NCBI RefSeq assembly: GCF_004320525.1
Contig: NZ_SIHX01000003.1
Location: 496,001-560,000, forward strand
DNA: 64,000 nucleotides
Source of the DNA: Arthrobacter sp. S39
Lineage (GTDB): Bacteria; Actinomycetota; Actinomycetes; Actinomycetales; Micrococcaceae
Reading direction: 5' to 3'
The notes beneath the pieces were generated by a model. It was not told where the DNA came from. It searched no databases and worked only from the letters and a program-made list of their open reading frames with translations. A program made the translations under genes and the position numbers. Below are positions 62,027 through 64,000 of the stretch, piece after piece. Within the stretch, counting starts at the first letter, position 1. Each line of letters begins with the position of its first letter.

Positions 62027-64000
62027 CAGATAGCTCTGAACCGGTTGGTGCTCAGTCCCAGATTCGTCCCGTTCTCACGAACTGTGCGCACTACGCCTTC
62101 GGAGAATCCTGCCCGTTTGTCGGCATCGATGACGAGCCTTATCTCGAACGTATCCGGCTCCGCTGACTGCAGGTGCACCAGCAATTCCTCAGCGAGGGCC
62201 TTTAGCTGGGCTGCTATGTCGCCATCGGGCTTCACATCGATTGCGCCGGAGTAGCGCGCGTGGGTAACGGCCGGCGGCCCGCCAGGACGGATTGTCGTAG
62301 TGATGGGGTCCGGTAGAGCGTCAGCCTCGGCCAGCCTCGGTCCGGAAGGTGCTGCGATCGTACCGTTGACGCCAGAGAGGGCTGCCTTTTGCTCGTCCTC
62401 GCGCTTCCGCTGATCGCGCGCCAGCGCCGGGCTTACGAGCAGCATCGAGTCTGAGATGACAGTGGGTGGTTGGTCCGACAGCGGGAGACGCAGTCCAGCG
62501 AAGTTGCCAGTTTCGGCATCGTACCCATCGGCCAGGGCGAAGCCCACTGCTTCCCACGCCACGTCTTCGAACACAGCCGAAATCGCATCCAGTAGCACCT
62601 GCTTGTCGCGGAAGCGGGCCAGATACGGGTATCGGGTATGGTACTCCCACAGATCGCCCACCAAGATCCGGCCCTCGTTCCATTTGCTGCGCAGGTGGTT
62701 CCGGAGTTCGAGCAAGATCGACTGGGGCGACGACTGAACAATAACTACGTCCGTCTTGCGCAGCCGTTCACCGACGTGCCGCGATATCGACTCGGTTGCA
62801 CCGTCTGCTTTGGCAACCGCGATGCGGAACGGCTGGCTACCTTCCTGCTGCTCTGGATACAGAGTCCAGATCCAGGTCTCGCGAATGCGCTGGCCCACGG
62901 TCCGATTCAACGCATCGATCCTGCGTCCAACCTCGGCGACCTGACCCTGGGTGAGGTCAAGGACATCTTTGTCGCGCATGATGTCGGTCCATGCCAGGTG
63001 CTGGCGCACCGCAGAGTCCAGCTCGAGCCACCGGGCACTATCGGCGGCGAGCACAATCACCGTGTTCGCGTCGAGGCGCGGAGTCGTTCCCCTCCGTGCC
63101 ACGAGTTCCTCCGTGTAGGCACGGGCAGCTGAGTCTTTGCCCCTGCTTTCATGGGCGTAACGTGGGTGGGCGATGACGAGCCGCACTCGGTCCGATTCCG
63201 TCACGTCGACAGTGTCGATCGGCGCGAAGATCACCTCCGGGAACTCCGGTGTGCGGTTTGGTTCTGTGGAGCGAATTCGGTCAACGACGGCGGCCCAGAC
63301 GTCGGTGTCAGCATACGATTCGGCGCGTTCGGTGACCTTGCGGTTGAGGGATGGCTGCCGATCGAACCAATACCGGTCTTTGTCTGCGTAAAGGTGCGTG
63401 GAGCGGTCTCCGAGGAGCGACATGGCCGAGCCGAAGTTGCCGATCGTGTCGCCAGGCATGGCCACGCCGAGGAACACGCGCTTGCGTTCAATTCCCTTGT
63501 GCTGCGTATGCAGTGTCGCTGCCGATCCCATGAATGTCGCACGGGCGATACGACGGGTCAACGCCCTTCCACCGAAGAGTGGCTTTTCCCTGTCGATTTG
63601 CACCGACGTGGCCTGCGCGCCGTCGACGTCCTTGTCGATGATCGCTTTCCATGCGTCGTCGAGATAACCGGTGATCTCGTCGCGTACGGCTGCGGAATCG
63701 AGCGGCATGGAGCCCGGCATGATGAGAGGTGAATCATCGCCGGCGGAATAGAGCGCATGAACCACTGCACTCATGAGACGAAGCACACCACGGGTCCTCT
63801 GGAACCTTTCGAGCGTCGACCAATCACCATACAGCCGGTCGAACAGCTCCGGATGAATGGGGAACGCTGCCCGGAGGCGCGCCTTGTATTCGAGGTCCTT
63901 TGTCTCGCTCGGCAATTCGCCGAAGTTCTTGATGTAGTAATCGAAGAACCGCTCGACAGTCGCGTCGATTTTACGCTGCGCATCGGCGTCCGGCTCTTGG
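62026..64000 (-). CDS. DUF499-like anti-phage-associated protein (5' end outside window)
   Basis: The reading frame is open from 62029 to the window edge (658 codons), so only the C-terminal part is seen. ERFQRTRGVLRLMSAVVHALYSAGDDSPLIMPGSMPLDSAAVRDEITGYLDDAW, ATFMGSAATLHTQHKGIERKRVFLGVAMPGDTIGNFGSAMSLL and YADKDRYWFDRQPSLNRKVTERA are typical of DUF499 proteins, which usually carry a P-loop ATPase domain upstream of this part. A TTG at 63915 could start a shorter protein, but the matching frame continues upstream. It is coupled to the MORC-like gene. DUF499 is known from other anti-phage gene sets with DUF1156 methylases. Confidence 0.82.
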   Translation of the reverse strand, partial: QEPDADAQRKIDATVERFFDYYIKNFGELPSETKDLEYKARLRAAFPIHPELFDRLYGDWSTLERFQRTRGVLRLMSAVVHALYSAGDDSPLIMPGSMPLDSAAVRDEITGYLDDAWKAIIDKDVDGAQATSVQIDREKPLFGGRALTRRIARATFMGSAATLHTQHKGIERKRVFLGVAMPGDTIGNFGSAMSLLGDRSTHLYADKDRYWFDRQPSLNRKVTERAESYADTDVWAAVVDRIRSTEPNRTPEFPEVIFAPIDTVDVTESDRVRLVIAHPRYAHESRGKDSAARAYTEELVARRGTTPRLDANTVIVLAADSARWLELDSAVRQHLAWTDIMRDKDVLDLTQGQVAEVGRRIDALNRTVGQRIRETWIWTLYPEQQEGSQPFRIAVAKADGATESISRHVGERLRKTDVVIVQSSPQSILLELRNHLRSKWNEGRILVGDLWEYHTRYPYLARFRDKQVLLDAISAVFEDVAWEAVGFALADGYDAETGNFAGLRLPLSDQPPTVISDSMLLVSPALARDQRKREDEQKAALSGVNGTIAAPSGPRLAEADALPDPITTTIRPGGPPAVTHARYSGAIDVKPDGDIAAQLKALAEELLVHLQSAEPDTFEIRLVIDADKRAGFSEGVVRTVRENGTNLGLSTNRFRAI

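Noticed and set aside
1..64000. CRISPR array, rRNA or tRNA genes, integrase or IS transposase
   Set aside because: None could be recognised by eye on either strand; the accessory region shows gene remnants but no intact mobility gene.

Overview
The window is high-GC DNA with GTG/TTG starts, many 4-bp stop/start overlaps and strong Shine-Dalgarno sites. Its gene content (Tat and Sec exported proteins, a WXG-type protein, excalibur domain, LacI/ABC sugar loci, Wadjet) fits an Actinobacterium, most likely the Arthrobacter/Pseudarthrobacter group. This is inferred from gene content and style; no rRNA or tRNA gene was seen.

Layout. 0-8.4 kb: ordinary chromosomal genes (lipoprotein, reductase, cold-shock protein, TfoX-like protein, a MarR/hydrolase divergent pair with a palindromic operator, a methyltransferase, a Phd/VapC-type toxin-antitoxin pair, small membrane proteins). 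8.4-15.4 kb: a complete, translationally coupled four-gene Wadjet type I anti-plasmid operon (jetA-jetB-jetC-jetD). 15.4-24 kb: a truncated MazE-like antitoxin remnant, a secreted protein, and a LacI-controlled carbohydrate locus (glycogen-debranching-like enzyme, ABC binding protein, two permeases) with three TTTGATCG-type operators. 24-31 kb: methyltransferase, ECF sigma factor with a membrane partner, PhoD, and a WXG-like/calpain-type cysteine protease followed by a small unknown protein. 31-46 kb: a NarL-type two-component system, an SDR/SnoaL/TetR cluster, a hemerythrin protein, a subtilase, a nucleoside/ribose salvage cluster (GntR, nucleoside hydrolase, MFS, ribokinase, GNAT), and an ArsR-rhodanese regulator with two inverted-repeat operators.

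46.3-56.5 kb is a decayed accessory region. It contains a frameshifted I36-type inhibitor, two separated parts of a flavin-containing monooxygenase, a GAF regulator remnant, a DeoR remnant with an in-frame stop, a PdxA remnant, an HNH remnant, a degenerate copy of the ribokinase-GNAT junction, and a helicase remnant. Among these lie a few intact genes: an excalibur lipoprotein, a SLATT-like two-TM protein and a DUF2971-like protein.

56.5-64 kb (minus strand) is a tightly coupled operon running in from the right edge: a DUF499-like protein (5' end outside the window), a MORC/MutL-like GHKL ATPase, a PD-(D/E)XK (DUF4420-like) nuclease and a Z1-domain helicase-like ATPase. The last three are the core of Mza-type (MutL-Z1-DUF-AIPR) defence systems. 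The DUF499-like partner and the lack of a visible AIPR gene make this the strongest candidate for an unusual or undescribed defence system here. With Wadjet, the toxin-antitoxin pair and the SLATT/DUF2971 genes, the window carries several layers of genome defence.
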